Assembly: GCA_963204905.1 (NCBI GenBank)
Contig: CAUJJN010000192.1
Location: 40,991-104,990, forward strand
From: Pseudomonadota bacterium
Lineage (GTDB): Bacteria > Pseudomonadota > Alphaproteobacteria > Rhizobiales > Xanthobacteraceae
Direction of reading: 5' to 3'
DNA length: 64,000 nucleotides
The notes beneath the pieces were generated by a model that was given only the letters and a program-made list of their open reading frames with translations, searched no databases and had not been told where the DNA came from. Position 1 is the stretch's first letter. Each line of letters begins with the position of its first letter. Shown here piece by piece: positions 44,912-54,991 of this stretch. A program made the translations under genes and the position numbers.

Positions 44912-46594
44912 TCATGCGGCGCGAATGGTTTCGAGGAATGTGTGAACCTCGGTCTGCAACCGGTGGCTCTCCATCGACAGGGACTGCGCCGCCGCCAGAA
45001 CCTGGGATGAGGCGGCGCCCGCTTCACCCGCGCTGCGATCGACTTCAGTGATGTTGCTCGCGACGTTGCCGCACAGGTCAGCCGCCTGCTGGACGTTGCG
45101 AGCAATCTCCTGGGTCGCAGCACCTTGTTCCTCGACGGCGGCGGCGATGGTGGAGGAGATTTCCGATATCAGATTGATGGTCGCACTGATCTCATTGATG
45201 GTCGCAACCGAATCCTGCGTGGCGGCCTGCATCTCGGCGATCTGCGTGCCGATTTCGTCGGTCGCCTTCGCGGTCTGCGACGCCAGCGCCTTGACCTCGG
45301 AGGCGACGACGGCGAAGCCACGTCCGGCCTCGCCGGCGCGGGCGGCTTCGATGGTGGCATTCAGCGCCAGAAGGTTGGTCTGTTCGGCGACGGCGGTGAT
45401 CAGCTTGACGACGTCACCAATGCGGGCGGCAGCGTGCGACAGCTGCTGGATGCTGGCGTCGGTTTTCTGGGCCTGGATCACGGCGGTCTGCGCCACCCGG
45501 TTCGACTCCTGCACCTGACGGCTGATCTCATGGACCGACGAGGTAATCTCTTCGGTCGCCGCAGCGGTGGATTGGATGCTCTCGGAGACGTCGTGGGACG
45601 CGTTGGCGGTGGAGTTGGACAACCGTCGCGTGGTGTCGGCCGTGCCGGTCAGCGCGGTGGCAGTGGCCTCCATTTCATTGGAGGCCGAGGACAATGACCC
45701 GATCATTTCACCGACCATGGTTTCGAAGTTGCGGGTGACCTTGTCCATGGTCTCGGCGCGGCGCAGCTTGGCGTTGGCCTCGTCGGCTGCCGCCTCGTCG
45801 CTATTCTTCTTGGCGATCAGCGCGGCCTTGAAATGCTGGAGCGTATCGGCGATCTCGCCGATTTCGCTGCGCTCACCCCGCCGCGGAATTTCGACGTCGA
45901 GATTTCCGGCCGACAAGGCGTGCATGGAAGAGAGCATCGAGCCGATGCCGCGCGAAATGTCCCGGACCACCAGCACGGCGGAAGCGAGTCCCAGCAGCAC
46001 CATGCAGGACAACACGGCGAGCAGTACGCCGAAGGCGGTCGCGTAGGCGCGCTCAGCGTTTTGACCGGAGGCGGCGGCGCCATCATCGTTGAGCGCCACG
46101 ATCTTGGTCATTACCGCGTCCATTTTACGTCCCGCCGGCGTGGCCCGGGTGGCGTTGACGGCGCGCGCCTGCGCGACCTCGCGCTTGCGGGCGTGGGCAA
46201 CCACGTCGTCAACGGCGGCGCGGAACGTCTTCCAGTTGTGCGACAGTTCCTGATACAGCGCGGCTTCCTGCGGAGACGTGATGCGCGGAGCATAGGCCTT
46301 GTCGGCAGTCTCGTAGTCCTTCGCGCGAGCGTCGAGGTTGCGTTGGATGTCAGCCATGAAGGCCTCATCCGGTTCAGTCAGATAGTCGCGGAGTACAGCG
46401 CGGTAACGCGCCGATTGAGTCCGCAATTCGCTCACCAGGCGAATGTTTGGCAACCAGTTTGCCTTGATATCCTGGGCGGCTGTGTTGATCGCGCGCATCT
46501 CGATCACGGCAAAGGTTCCGGTCGCGGTCAGCGCCAGCAACAAAACTGAGACCAGCGTGATCAATTTGGCCTTGATGGAGATTTGCGAAAGCAT
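44912..46594 (-). CDS. Transmembrane methyl-accepting chemotaxis protein
   Basis: This 560-residue chemoreceptor starts at the ATG at 46594 (MLSQISIKAKLITLVSVLLL). The first helix (about 10-32) is followed by a periplasmic four-helix-bundle-type ligand domain (about 33-185; MRAINTAAQDIKANWLPNIR), a second helix (about 187-210, AFGVLLAVLSCMVLLGLASA), HAMP (about 211-265, NLDVEIPRRGERSEIGEIAD) and a signalling domain with the tip [20 protein letters not shown]. Its signalling half is close in sequence to that of the globin-type receptor at 32510. No CheR-binding pentapeptide is present. The ligand is unknown. It appears monocistronic, with a divergent DUF1194 gene. Confidence 0.93.
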   Translation of the reverse strand: MLSQISIKAKLITLVSVLLLALTATGTFAVIEMRAINTAAQDIKANWLPNIRLVSELRTQSARYRAVLRDYLTEPDEAFMADIQRNLDARAKDYETADKAYAPRITSPQEAALYQELSHNWKTFRAAVDDVVAHARKREVAQARAVNATRATPAGRKMDAVMTKIVALNDDGAAASGQNAERAYATAFGVLLAVLSCMVLLGLASAVLVVRDISRGIGSMLSSMHALSAGNLDVEIPRRGERSEIGEIADTLQHFKAALIAKKNSDEAAADEANAKLRRAETMDKVTRNFETMVGEMIGSLSSASNEMEATATALTGTADTTRRLSNSTANASHDVSESIQSTAAATEEITSSVHEISRQVQESNRVAQTAVIQAQKTDASIQQLSHAAARIGDVVKLITAVAEQTNLLALNATIEAARAGEAGRGFAVVASEVKALASQTAKATDEIGTQIAEMQAATQDSVATINEISATINLISEISSTIAAAVEEQGAATQEIARNVQQAADLCGNVASNITEVDRSAGEAGAASSQVLAAAQSLSMESHRLQTEVHTFLETIRAA

Positions 46595-46879
46595 CTCATC
46601 GTCCTTCTGGGTGACCGTGGATAGGCTCCCGTTCTGGTCGCAATCGGCGCACGACACTGCATCGCCAGAATGCATGGCGTCAGAACCGGCTTGGCGCTGT
46701 TGGGCTTTTTCCAGTCGGGAACCGATCCCCCATTTCGGGGGCGGGTTTGCTCCCGGTTGTAAAATACCGCGGTAAAGTCTTGGTAAATGAGGTCATCACC
46801 TGCCCGGGTACATTGGCGGCTCCGGTCTTGCGGATTTGTCCCGCTGTGGCACCATTGCCGGGGGCGACGGGAGGCCGCG

Positions 46880-47719
46880 ATGCGCTGGTACGTCTCGATC
46901 GGAGTGCTATTCGCCATAGGCGCCATGGCTGGCGATGTTGCCGTCAATGCCGCGCCCCAGGCGCCGCCTCGCATGGCCGACGCCAGGACTTCCGATATCA
47001 CCGTCGATGTCGAATTGGTGCTGGCGGTAGATGTCTCCTATTCCATGGATATCGAGGAGTTGACGGTGCAGCGCGAGGGTTATGCGCAGGCGATCGTCTC
47101 GAAGGAGTTTCTTCAAGCCTTGAAAGCAGGGCCGACCGGAAAAGTCGCCGTCACCTACTTCGAATGGGCCGCATCGACCGATCAGAAATTGATCATCCCG
47201 TGGCGCATCATCGATGGGCCTGAATCCGCCGACGCGGTTGCTGCCGAGATTCTCAAGACACCGGTTCGCCGAGCATCGCGGACCTCGATTTCGGGCGCAA
47301 TCAATTTCGCGATGCCGTTGTTTGAGCAGAATCAGTATCGCGGCATCCGCCGTGTGATCGATATTTCCGGCGACGGTCCTAATAACAACGGAATGCCGGT
47401 GACGACGGCGCGCGATGCGGCGGTGGAGAAGGGTGTCGTCATCAACGGTCTGCCGATCATGGTGAAGGAGCCGAGCTATTCCACGATGGATATCGAAAAC
47501 CTCGATTATTACTACGAAGACTGCGTGATCGGCGGCCTTGGTTCCTTCGTGGTGCCGATCAAGAGTCGCGAGAAATTTCGTGAAGCGATCCGCACCAAGC
47601 TGGTGATGGAGGTGGCGGGGCGGATGCCGGAGCGGCCCGTCGTGCCAGCGGCGAGCAAGGAGCCGCGCGTCAATTGCATGATCGGCGAGAAGATCTGGCA
47701 GGAACGGTGGGGCCGATAG
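46880..47719 (+). CDS. DUF1194 (vWA-like) exported protein
   Basis: This is a 279-residue protein starting at the ATG at 46880 (MRWYVSIGVLFAIGAMAGDV), whose hydrophobic start looks like a Sec signal. The remaining domain begins VDVELVLAVDVSYSMDIEEL, containing the D-x-S-x-S metal-site (MIDAS) start of von Willebrand factor A folds, and continues with RTSISGAINFAMPLFEQNQY and IDISGDGPNNNGMPV. DUF1194 proteins are widespread in Rhizobiales and lack an assigned function; periplasmic metal-dependent protein binding is the likely theme. No operon partner is visible. Confidence 0.9.
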   Translation: MRWYVSIGVLFAIGAMAGDVAVNAAPQAPPRMADARTSDITVDVELVLAVDVSYSMDIEELTVQREGYAQAIVSKEFLQALKAGPTGKVAVTYFEWAASTDQKLIIPWRIIDGPESADAVAAEILKTPVRRASRTSISGAINFAMPLFEQNQYRGIRRVIDISGDGPNNNGMPVTTARDAAVEKGVVINGLPIMVKEPSYSTMDIENLDYYYEDCVIGGLGSFVVPIKSREKFREAIRTKLVMEVAGRMPERPVVPAASKEPRVNCMIGEKIWQERWGR

Positions 47720-47734
47720 GGCGACGGGCGGCGA

Positions 47735-48970
47735 TCATCGGGCGAAGCGTGCCACCAGCTCCACATGCGGCGTGTGGCGGAATTGATCCACCGGCGTGAC
47801 GGTTTCGATTCTGTAGCCGCCGTCGATCAGGATGCCAGCATCGCGCGCAAACGTCGTGATGTTGCACGACACGGCAACGATCACCGGCACCTTGCTGGCG
47901 GCAAGTTGCTTGCTTTGCGCTTCCGCTCCCTGACGCGGCGGATCGAACACCACCGCATCGATGTCGCGCAATTCCTGCGGCACCAATGGTCGCCGGAACA
48001 GGTCGCGCGCACTGGCGGCAATCGGTTTCAGGCCGCGGGCGGAGGCAGCCGCTTTTTGCAGCGATGCGATCGCGCCGGCGTCGCTGTCGAAAGCGGTGAC
48101 GCGCGCTTTCGCAGCCAGCCGGAGGGAAAACGGCCCGACACCGCAGAACAGGTCGACGATGTGCTTCGCCTTGCCGCAATGCGCGGCCACAAGGGCGGCC
48201 AGAATCTCCTCGCCGGCGACCGTCGCTTGCAGGAACGAGCCCGGCGGCAGCGGTACCGATGCCGTGCCCATTGTGACAACCGGCGGCGCGCGCATCAGCA
48301 CCAACTCGCCGTGACGCGTCAACCGCGCCAGCTTGTATTGCTCCGCGAGTTGCGACAGCGCGGCGATGGCTTTGGAAGGGAGAGGGCCTGACCCCCGAAC
48401 GTCGACATCTAACCCGTTGTCGGCGGCGGTGATCTGGATATCGAGGGGTTTCGCAACGGGAGTCAGCCGGGCGGCGATGGCGCGAGCGGCCTCGAGCGCA
48501 CCGCCGAGAGCCGGGTCGAGAATTGGGCAAGCGTCGATGGCGATTATCGCGTGGCTGTTTGGTGCTGCGAATCCGACCGGAAAACTACCATCGGGCGTGC
48601 GGCGGGCGTGGAGCGTGACGCGACGGCGGCCGGCGCCATGGGCGTCGATGAGATCGGCGACCTCGACGTCGATGCCGGCGCGCGCCAGCGTATCGACGAC
48701 AAGCTGACGTTTCCAGGCGCGATAGGCGGCAGGCTGCCAGTGCTGAATGGCGCAGCCGCCGCAAGTGCCGAAATGGGCACAGAACGCATCGATCCGCTGA
48801 GGGCTCGGCGTTCGAACGGCGACAAGCTGCATATGGTCAGATGCCGCCAACGGGATGGCATCCACCGTTTCGCCGGCCAATGCATAGGGCACATAGCGTG
48901 TCACACCATTGACGTGTGCGACGCCGTCGCCACGTTGACCGAGGTGATCGATGAGAAGGGTTTCAGCCAC
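47735..48970 (-). CDS. RlmD/TrmA-type RNA m5U methyltransferase
   Basis: This roughly 411-residue SAM-dependent enzyme methylates uracil C5 in RNA. The 4Fe-4S cysteines are visible in [16 protein letters not shown] and in IDACPILDP. The SAM site is [19 protein letters not shown]; the catalytic region reads [16 protein letters not shown] and the nucleophile lies in [13 protein letters not shown]. The start is uncertain: a GTG at 48970 (reading [20 protein letters not shown]) agrees with family N-termini and overlaps the tlyA stop by 8 bp; an ATG at 49003 and the track start at 49105 are alternatives. It is co-transcribed with tlyA. 23S rRNA is the likely target in this branch. Confidence 0.9.
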   Translation of the reverse strand: MAETLLIDHLGQRGDGVAHVNGVTRYVPYALAGETVDAIPLAASDHMQLVAVRTPSPQRIDAFCAHFGTCGGCAIQHWQPAAYRAWKRQLVVDTLARAGIDVEVADLIDAHGAGRRRVTLHARRTPDGSFPVGFAAPNSHAIIAIDACPILDPALGGALEAARAIAARLTPVAKPLDIQITAADNGLDVDVRGSGPLPSKAIAALSQLAEQYKLARLTRHGELVLMRAPPVVTMGTASVPLPPGSFLQATVAGEEILAALVAAHCGKAKHIVDLFCGVGPFSLRLAAKARVTAFDSDAGAIASLQKAAASARGLKPIAASARDLFRRPLVPQELRDIDAVVFDPPRQGAEAQSKQLAASKVPVIVAVSCNITTFARDAGILIDGGYRIETVTPVDQFRHTPHVELVARFAR

Positions 48971-49697
48971 GACGTGCGCCGAGGAAAAATTCGATATTGC
49001 CATCGCCACCGGCGATGCTTGATGGAAACACCTTGATATCCGTACAGCCAAGCGATGCCGCGAAAGCGGCGATGTCCTCGCAAACGGCCTTGTGGACCGC
49101 GGCATCGCGGACGATACCTTTCTTGATCGCGGCGCGCGGCGCTTCGAATTGCGGCTTGATCAGCGCCAGCAGGCTCATCGGCGCGGCGGCGAGTTGCAGC
49201 GCCACCGGCAGGATCAGCTTCAGGGAGATGAAGCTGGCGTCGATCACGACCACGTCCGGGCGCTGCGGCAGCCGCTTGCCGTCGTAGCTGCGGATATCGG
49301 TCTGCTCCATCGAGACGATGCGCGGATGCCCGCCCAGGCTGTCGTGCAACTGGTTGGTGCCGACGTCGATGGAAAATACCAGAGCCGCACCTTCGCTCAG
49401 CAGCACCTCGGTGAAGCCGCCTGTGGAGGCTCCGATGTCGACACAGATATGATCCTCTATCTCGACCGGATATTGCGCGAGCGCACCCGCGAGCTTCACG
49501 CCGCCTCGCGATACCCAGGGATGCGCGGGCGCGGCTTCGATAAGGGCACTGTCCGGAATTGTTTCGGAAGGCTTGGCAACCACCTTGCCGTCGGCAGTCA
49601 CGAGGCCATGCGCGATCGCGTCCTGGGCTCGCGCGCGGCTGTCGAACAGGCCGCGTTCGACCAGCAGCAGATCGGCACGTTTGCGTTTCTGTATCAT
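48963..49697 (-). CDS. tlyA: TlyA-family rRNA 2'-O-methyltransferase
   Basis: This 244-residue protein has an N-terminal S4 RNA-binding domain (about 6-65, [20 protein letters not shown]) and an FtsJ-like Rossmann methyltransferase domain (about 75-244) with the SAM motif [18 protein letters not shown]. The historical 'haemolysin A' name reflects a different activity; in mycobacteria the enzyme 2'-O-methylates 16S and 23S rRNA, which affects capreomycin binding. It lies 90 bp downstream of dxs, as in many alphaproteobacteria, separated from it by a terminator-like hairpin, and overlaps the following RNA methyltransferase. Confidence 0.93.
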   Translation of the reverse strand: MIQKRKRADLLLVERGLFDSRARAQDAIAHGLVTADGKVVAKPSETIPDSALIEAAPAHPWVSRGGVKLAGALAQYPVEIEDHICVDIGASTGGFTEVLLSEGAALVFSIDVGTNQLHDSLGGHPRIVSMEQTDIRSYDGKRLPQRPDVVVIDASFISLKLILPVALQLAAAPMSLLALIKPQFEAPRAAIKKGIVRDAAVHKAVCEDIAAFAASLGCTDIKVFPSSIAGGDGNIEFFLGARRG

Positions 49698-49730
49698 GTC
49701 GCGAACAATCTATCGCGGTCGTGGCAAATG

Positions 49731-49763
49731 AAAAACCCGCTCCCGGCGCGCCGGAAGCGGGGT
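49731..49763 (-). terminator. Hairpin terminator between dxs and tlyA
   Basis: On the minus strand, CCCCGCTTCCGGCGCGCCGG is followed by GAGCGGGTTTTTC. The outer arms CCGCT/AGCGG-type pairing and the inner CCGGCG/CGCCGG form a long GC stem, with TTTTT (AAAAA at 49731-49735 on plus) right after. It lies 25 bp beyond the dxs stop and likely ends or attenuates the transcript before tlyA. Confidence 0.8.
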
Positions 49764-49787
49764 TTCGATCGCCGTTCGGCTCGGGGC

Positions 49788-51719
49788 TTACGCGCCCGCC
49801 AGCTTGATGGTCCCGGCCTGGTCCCTGCCGATGGTCTCGAACACCTTGGCGACGATGCCTTTCGCGTCGAGGCCGGCATAGGCATACATCGCCGCCGGAG
49901 TGTTGTGATCGATGAACTCGTCCGGCAACACCATCGAGCGGAAACGTAGCAGACCGCTGTCGAGCATTCCGTGTTCGGCCAACGTCTGCATGACATGCGA
50001 GCCGAAGCCGCCGATCGAGCCTTCCTCGACGGTCAGCAGGATTTCATGCTCACGCGCCAGTTTCAGCACCATGTCGACATCGAGCGGCTTCATGAAGCGC
50101 GCGTCGGCGACGGTGGTGGACAGACCATGCGCGGCGAGTTCGTCGGCGGCCTTCTCGCAGTCGGCGAGGCGGGTGCCGAACGACAGCAGCGCAACCTTGT
50201 TGCCCTGACGGACAATACGGCCCTTGCCGATTGGCAGCGGCACGCCGACTTCCGGCATCTCCACGCCACGACCCTCGCCACGCGGATAGCGCAATGCGCT
50301 TGGCCGATCATTGATCGCAACCTGCGTAGCGACCATGTGCACCATCTCGGCCTCGTCCGCCGCAGCCATGATCACGAAGTTCGGCAAGCAGCCGAGATAG
50401 GCATTGTCGAACGATCCCGCGTGCGTCGCGCCGTCGGCGCCAACGAGACCAGCCCGGTCGATGGCGAAGCGAACCGGCAGGCTCTGAATGGCGACGTCGT
50501 GAACAACCTGATCGTAGCCGCGTTGCAGGAAGGTCGAGTAGATCGCGCAGAACGGCTTGTAGCCCTCGGTCGCGAGACCTGCGGCGAACGTCACCGCGTG
50601 TTGCTCGGCGATGCCGACGTCGAACGTGCGCTTCGGGAAAGCCTTGTTGAAAATATCGACCCCGGTGCCGGATGGCATCGCCGCGGTGATGGCGACGATC
50701 TTGTCGTCTTTCTCGGCTTCCTTGACCAGCGACTGGCCGAACACGTTCTGGTAGGCGGGGGCGTTCGGCTTCGATTTCGATTGGGTGCCGGTGGCGACGT
50801 CGAACTTGACCACGGCGTGATATTTGTCGGCCGCAGCTTCCGCCGGGCCGTAGCCCTTGCCCTTTTGAGTGACGACATGAACCAGGATCGGGCCGTCTTC
50901 CATGTCGCGGACGTTTTTCAACACCGGCAACAGGTGGTCGAGGTTATGGCCATCGATCGGGCCGACGTAATAGAAGCCCAACTCCTCGAACAGCGTGCCG
51001 CTGTTGGTCATGAAGCCGCGTGAATATTCCTCGACGCGCTCGGCGCGGTCGGCGATCATCTTCGGCAAATGCTTGCCGAGCTGCTTGGCGGCCTCGCGGA
51101 TGGTGCGATAGGTCTTGCCGGAATAAAGCCGCGACAGATAGTTCGACATCGCGCCCACCGGCGGGGCGATCGACATGTCGTTGTCGTTGAGGATGACGAT
51201 CAGCCGCGAATTCATCGCGCCGGCGTTGTTCATCGCTTCATAAGCCATACCAGCCGACATTGCGCCGTCGCCGATCACCGCGATGACGTTGTTCTTGCCG
51301 CCGGAGAGGTCGCGCGCCACGGCCATGCCGAGACCGGCGGATATTGAGGTGGACGAATGCGCCGCGCCAAAGGGATCGTAGTCGCTCTCGGAGCGCTTGG
51401 TGAAGCCCGAGAGGCCGCCGGCGGTGCGCAGCGTGCGGATGCGGTCGCGGCGGCCGGTGAGGATCTTGTGCGGGTAGGCCTGATGGCCGACGTCCCAGAT
51501 CAGCCGGTCGCGTGGCGTATCAAAGATGTAATGGATCGCGGTGGTCAATTCGACCACGCCAAGGCCGGCGCCAAAATGCCCTCCGGTGACCGACACGGCA
51601 TCGATCGTTTCCTGCCGCAGTTCGTCGGCGACCTGGCGAACCTGCTCAATCTTGAGCTTGCGCAAGTCGTCAGGAGTGTGGATCGTGTCGAGAAGCGGTG
51701 TCTTACTGAAGCTTGTCAC
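49788..51719 (-). CDS. dxs: 1-deoxy-D-xylulose-5-phosphate synthase Dxs
   Basis: This 643-residue thiamine-diphosphate enzyme condenses pyruvate and glyceraldehyde-3-phosphate, the first step of the MEP isoprenoid pathway. The N-terminal domain shows [17 protein letters not shown] and [18 protein letters not shown]; the ThDP motif starts [19 protein letters not shown]; the transketolase-like pyrimidine domain (about 320-480) includes [20 protein letters not shown] with the catalytic Glu, and a C-terminal domain follows. Full length for the family (about 620-650). The start ATG at 51719 begins [20 protein letters not shown]. Usually xseB sits next to it; here a membrane hydrolase gene intervenes. 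Confidence 0.98.
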   Translation of the reverse strand: MTSFSKTPLLDTIHTPDDLRKLKIEQVRQVADELRQETIDAVSVTGGHFGAGLGVVELTTAIHYIFDTPRDRLIWDVGHQAYPHKILTGRRDRIRTLRTAGGLSGFTKRSESDYDPFGAAHSSTSISAGLGMAVARDLSGGKNNVIAVIGDGAMSAGMAYEAMNNAGAMNSRLIVILNDNDMSIAPPVGAMSNYLSRLYSGKTYRTIREAAKQLGKHLPKMIADRAERVEEYSRGFMTNSGTLFEELGFYYVGPIDGHNLDHLLPVLKNVRDMEDGPILVHVVTQKGKGYGPAEAAADKYHAVVKFDVATGTQSKSKPNAPAYQNVFGQSLVKEAEKDDKIVAITAAMPSGTGVDIFNKAFPKRTFDVGIAEQHAVTFAAGLATEGYKPFCAIYSTFLQRGYDQVVHDVAIQSLPVRFAIDRAGLVGADGATHAGSFDNAYLGCLPNFVIMAAADEAEMVHMVATQVAINDRPSALRYPRGEGRGVEMPEVGVPLPIGKGRIVRQGNKVALLSFGTRLADCEKAADELAAHGLSTTVADARFMKPLDVDMVLKLAREHEILLTVEEGSIGGFGSHVMQTLAEHGMLDSGLLRFRSMVLPDEFIDHNTPAAMYAYAGLDAKGIVAKVFETIGRDQAGTIKLAGA

Positions 51720-52098
51720 GGCAGAGTTCCAATTTGCATGTCAGCATGGCCACGCGGACGAATATGGGTGCTGCGCAACCCTTGCGCATCGGGCACCCGG
51801 CATCCTGAAGCCCCTGAACAGGGAAAACGGTTTCGAGCCTATCAAGCGCTGCATCCGTGAACTGTGATCTTTGTCACATTTGCCGCGCGGTCTGATTTTC
51901 GGCATTTACACAAGCATTTTCAGTCTCTTGGCCAAAAGCTTGGCCTGTGAGACGAACTTGCAAATGTATAGTGTTTCCAATCTTATACCAAGCCTCCTAC
52001 CCAAAGCCAACTTTTGGCGTTGCTATTGGTCAGGCCGCGCGGCGCAATGGTTCAAATTCTCCATTCACCTTAACGACCTGGAGAGGCTGGAAGTTCCT
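51720..52098. other. Intergenic region upstream of dxs
   Basis: This 379-bp stretch has no recognised gene. From about 51880 to 52080 it is AT-richer than its surroundings and includes a small inverted repeat, GGCCAA (51930-51935) with TTGGCC (51940-51945). The dxs promoter should lie in the part nearest 51719. The small plus-strand ORF at 51871-52113 has no family resemblance and I do not call it. Confidence 0.5.
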
Positions 52099-53346
52099 TT
52101 ATCGCGCCCCTGACACAGGCGGAAGAGGGGAGATTGCCGCCGGCCGGGCTTGTCCGGCGAGGGCTGTCAGCGCCGCGGCAGGATCGGCAACCCGGTCACG
52201 CAATGCAATGGGACCGCAAACAATCGCGTAAAAGTCGAACGGGTGCGGCCGTTCGCTCGCCATGACGAACTGGAAGTGGACCCGAAAGAACCGCCAACGG
52301 AAACGGTTATAGTGGGCCGGATCGATCATGTCGCGAAACCGGATGGGCACCACGATCGGGTTGCGTTGCGCGGCGCCGACGTCGAGGCCGTGACCGGATA
52401 TCGGATCGAACGGATAGAAGTTCATCACGTCCTTGCGGGATTGGCAGTCGATCCAGTCGATCGCCTGCGTCACCGCCAGCTGCCGCAGGTGCTCGCGAAA
52501 CGGCTTCGAGGCCGGAAAGAAACCGACGATCGGCAGGTTGCCGCCCAACGTCAGCAGCACGATGCGCGGGCCGTGGCGTCCGAGGTCGGGATCAATTGCG
52601 AGCGCTCGCGCCACGATCTCGATGCCGAGAAACGAGCCGGAGCTATGGCCGACCACCATGATCTCCTCCGCGTCGCTGGTGCGCGCGATTTCGACCAGGT
52701 GCTGCGCGAAGCGATCGATCCGGCGATCCCATTCAGGGCGTTCGCGATGCGCGAACTGCCATGTGAAGATGGTGTCCGACATCAGGTAGAGCGCGTAGGT
52801 GCGTTTCTCTGTGTATTTCAGCAGCGCCCATAGCGTGCCGAAATACACCGCAATGATCGCCATCCATGTGAGGGATGTTGGCGCGCCGAGATAGCTCGTG
52901 ACGGCGGCCATGATCCACGCCGGCACAGCCGACCAGATTGCGAGATTCAGCAGCACGAAATGCGGATAGGTGATGAACATCCCGAAACGCCAGTGCGCTT
53001 TCCAGACGCGCGGGATGACTCCTGCGAAAAACGCGCGGCAATAAGTGGCGACTCCTTGCAGCGCCGTTTTCCAGATCGGAACGGCGAAATCGCCTTTGAT
53101 GAGATCCTCCCACCGCAGGAAATCGTAGTCGACGTGGGTGTGCCAGCCGTGGCCCTGCGTTTCGATTGACCACGACGTCATCGTGTCGTCGTTCGTGCTC
53201 CGCGGCCGGCCGACTTTTGCCTGCAAACCATAGAGAGCCGCGGACTTGCGCAGTTCGGTCCGGAACAGGCGATAATATTGCGCGAGCCCGCGGGGATCGT
53301 AACCCTGAACATAGATTACGCGGCGGCGTTGGACGCGCACGCTCAA
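52099..53346 (-). CDS. Membrane alpha/beta-hydrolase-like protein of unknown function
   Basis: This is a 415-residue protein. An early RRRVIYVQGYDPRGLAQYYR strand-turn resembles the oxyanion start of alpha/beta hydrolases, and EEIMVVGHSSGSFLGIEIVA gives a G-x-S-x-G nucleophile elbow (S of GHSSG, about residue 245). Between them, about residues 130-185, lie two strong hydrophobic helices (FVLLNLAIWSAVPAWIMAAV and LTWMAIIAVYFGTLWALL), so the hydrolase core is split by a membrane hairpin. A catalytic Asp and His cannot be placed with certainty. It may be a lipid or ester hydrolase at the inner membrane, but no substrate can be named. It lies between xseB and dxs on the same strand. Confidence 0.75.
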   Translation of the reverse strand: MSVRVQRRRVIYVQGYDPRGLAQYYRLFRTELRKSAALYGLQAKVGRPRSTNDDTMTSWSIETQGHGWHTHVDYDFLRWEDLIKGDFAVPIWKTALQGVATYCRAFFAGVIPRVWKAHWRFGMFITYPHFVLLNLAIWSAVPAWIMAAVTSYLGAPTSLTWMAIIAVYFGTLWALLKYTEKRTYALYLMSDTIFTWQFAHRERPEWDRRIDRFAQHLVEIARTSDAEEIMVVGHSSGSFLGIEIVARALAIDPDLGRHGPRIVLLTLGGNLPIVGFFPASKPFREHLRQLAVTQAIDWIDCQSRKDVMNFYPFDPISGHGLDVGAAQRNPIVVPIRFRDMIDPAHYNRFRWRFFRVHFQFVMASERPHPFDFYAIVCGPIALRDRVADPAAALTALAGQARPAAISPLPPVSGAR

Positions 53347-53548
53347 AACCCGGTTGGAAGGAGCGTAAGCGGCGGTCTGAAATTCCCGCTGCCGGACAAA
53401 GGAAATGCGTTCAGCAATCTGGCGCTCTTTTCGATTGAAAACAGGTGCTCGGCGCGGATGCTTGATACCGCATCCCCAGTAAAGCCGACATTGTCGTTAA
53501 ATCAAAGTCTCCGAACGATGATAGCGGGCTCGATTGTTGCGATGGTCG

Positions 53549-53803
53549 TTATGACGGAACATCGAGCGGCTCGGTGCCGCTGGGCTGGCCCTTGGCGTCG
53601 GTGGTGATTTTATCGACGCGCGCTTCAGCCTGGCGCAACAATTCCTCGCAGCGCCGCTTCAGGGCTTCGCCGCGCTCGTAGATTGTCACTGATTCCTCAA
53701 GCGCGACCTGACCGCCTTCGAGACGTGTGACGATCGATTCGAGCTCTTCCAGCGCGCGCTCGAAGCTCAGTTTCTTGATATCGGCATGGTTGGTGTCGGC
53801 CAT
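53549..53803 (-). CDS. xseB: Exodeoxyribonuclease VII small subunit XseB
   Basis: This 84-residue helical protein forms the accessory multimer of exonuclease VII, a single-strand-specific DNase. The core reads LSFERALEELESIVTRLEGG then VALEESVTIYERGEALKRRC, which is the standard XseB helical hairpin. The C-terminus is Pro/Ser-rich. The large subunit gene xseA is not in the window. It is 70 bp downstream of the HDAC-like gene on the same strand, as in many Rhizobiales. Confidence 0.96.
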   Translation of the reverse strand: MADTNHADIKKLSFERALEELESIVTRLEGGQVALEESVTIYERGEALKRRCEELLRQAEARVDKITTDAKGQPSGTEPLDVPS

Positions 53804-53873
53804 GGTCAGGTTCCTGCAGGATGTCGGTCGCGTGCGATGATAAGGACAGGTGAGGACGGAATGTGGCGGAACG

Positions 53874-54803
53874 CTATTTTCCCATCAACGCCGTGACGTG
53901 CGCGGCGACAGATTCCTGCAAGCCTCGCAGATCGTAACCGCCTTCCAGCACGGAGACGACGCGGCCGCCCGCGCTTTTATCGGCGACATCCATCAGCCGG
54001 CGAGTCACCCAGCCGAAATCCTCCGCGTCGAGTTCGAGGGTGGCGAGCGGGTCGCGCCGATGGGCGTCGAATCCGGCGGAGATCACGATCAGTTCCGGTG
54101 CAAAGGCGGTGAGGCGCGGCAGGATCAGATCCTCGAAGGCGGAGCGGAATTGCACGCTGCCGTCGCCGGACATCAACGGCGCGTTGACGATGGTGTCGTG
54201 CTCGCCGCGCTCGGAGCGCGCGCCAGTGCCTGGAAAAAGCGGCATCTGATGCGTCGAGCAATACATCACGGTTGGGTCGGCCCAGAAAATATCCTGAGTG
54301 CCGTTGCCGTGATGCACGTCGAAATCCACAACGGCGACACGGCCGAGGCCGTGCTTGCGCTGCGCGTGGCGCGCGGCGATGGCGGCGTTATCGAAGAAGC
54401 AGAACCCCATCGGCTTGCCGATCTCGGCGTGATGGCCGGGCGGCCGGATCGCGACGAATGCATTGTCATGCGCACGCGCCAGCACGGCTTCGGTGGCGGC
54501 GATAGCGCCGCCCATCCCGCGCAAGATCGCCTCCCATGTGCCCGGCGACATCGAGGTGTCACCGTCGATGAAAGCGAATCCCTGAGTCGGCGCGATATGG
54601 CGCAGTTCGTCGATGAGGTGATCAGTGTGGCACAGCGCTGCTGCGTCAAGCGAGCCTTCCGGTGCAAGGGCGCGGACGAGGGTGCTGAAACGATCCTCGC
54701 CGAGCGTCGCCTCGATGGCGCGCAACCGGTCCGGGCATTCCGGATGTCCGGCCGGCATTACATGATCGAGGCATGCAGGATGGGTAACGAGAAGCGTGGT
54801 CAT
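53874..54803 (-). CDS. Histone-deacetylase-like amidohydrolase family protein
   Basis: This 309-residue zinc deacetylase belongs to the HDAC/AcuC/acetylpolyamine amidohydrolase superfamily. The metal site is visible in AVVDFDVHHGNGTQDIFW (Asp and His ligands), the proton-relay His-His pair in RPPGHHAEIGKPMGFCFF, and the second Asp in LIVISAGFDAHRRDPLA. The late LEGGYDLRGLQESVAAHV loop carries the catalytic Tyr. In bacteria these act on acetylated small amines or proteins. Gene order with xseB downstream is common in this family. The true substrate is unknown. Confidence 0.94.
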   Translation of the reverse strand: MTTLLVTHPACLDHVMPAGHPECPDRLRAIEATLGEDRFSTLVRALAPEGSLDAAALCHTDHLIDELRHIAPTQGFAFIDGDTSMSPGTWEAILRGMGGAIAATEAVLARAHDNAFVAIRPPGHHAEIGKPMGFCFFDNAAIAARHAQRKHGLGRVAVVDFDVHHGNGTQDIFWADPTVMYCSTHQMPLFPGTGARSERGEHDTIVNAPLMSGDGSVQFRSAFEDLILPRLTAFAPELIVISAGFDAHRRDPLATLELDAEDFGWVTRRLMDVADKSAGGRVVSVLEGGYDLRGLQESVAAHVTALMGK

Positions 54804-54991
54804 TCAACGGTCCGCCGCGCCGGGGTGCGCGTGAGAGAATGGCCGATCTTAGAGGGTTTTCCGGGGGAGAGGAAACCGGTTTCGTTATCGAGAGTGGGAG
54901 AAACCATGAATTTCCAACTCAATAAATCGGTTGTTTTGCGGCAATGAACTTTGCGATATTCCGGGAAATCGGGAACATCCAGGACACTTTG

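Noticed and set aside
51871-52113. 80-residue plus-strand ORF in the dxs upstream region
   Set aside because: No family resemblance, no ribosome site of note and it overlaps the hydrolase gene end; AT-rich promoter DNA is a simpler explanation.
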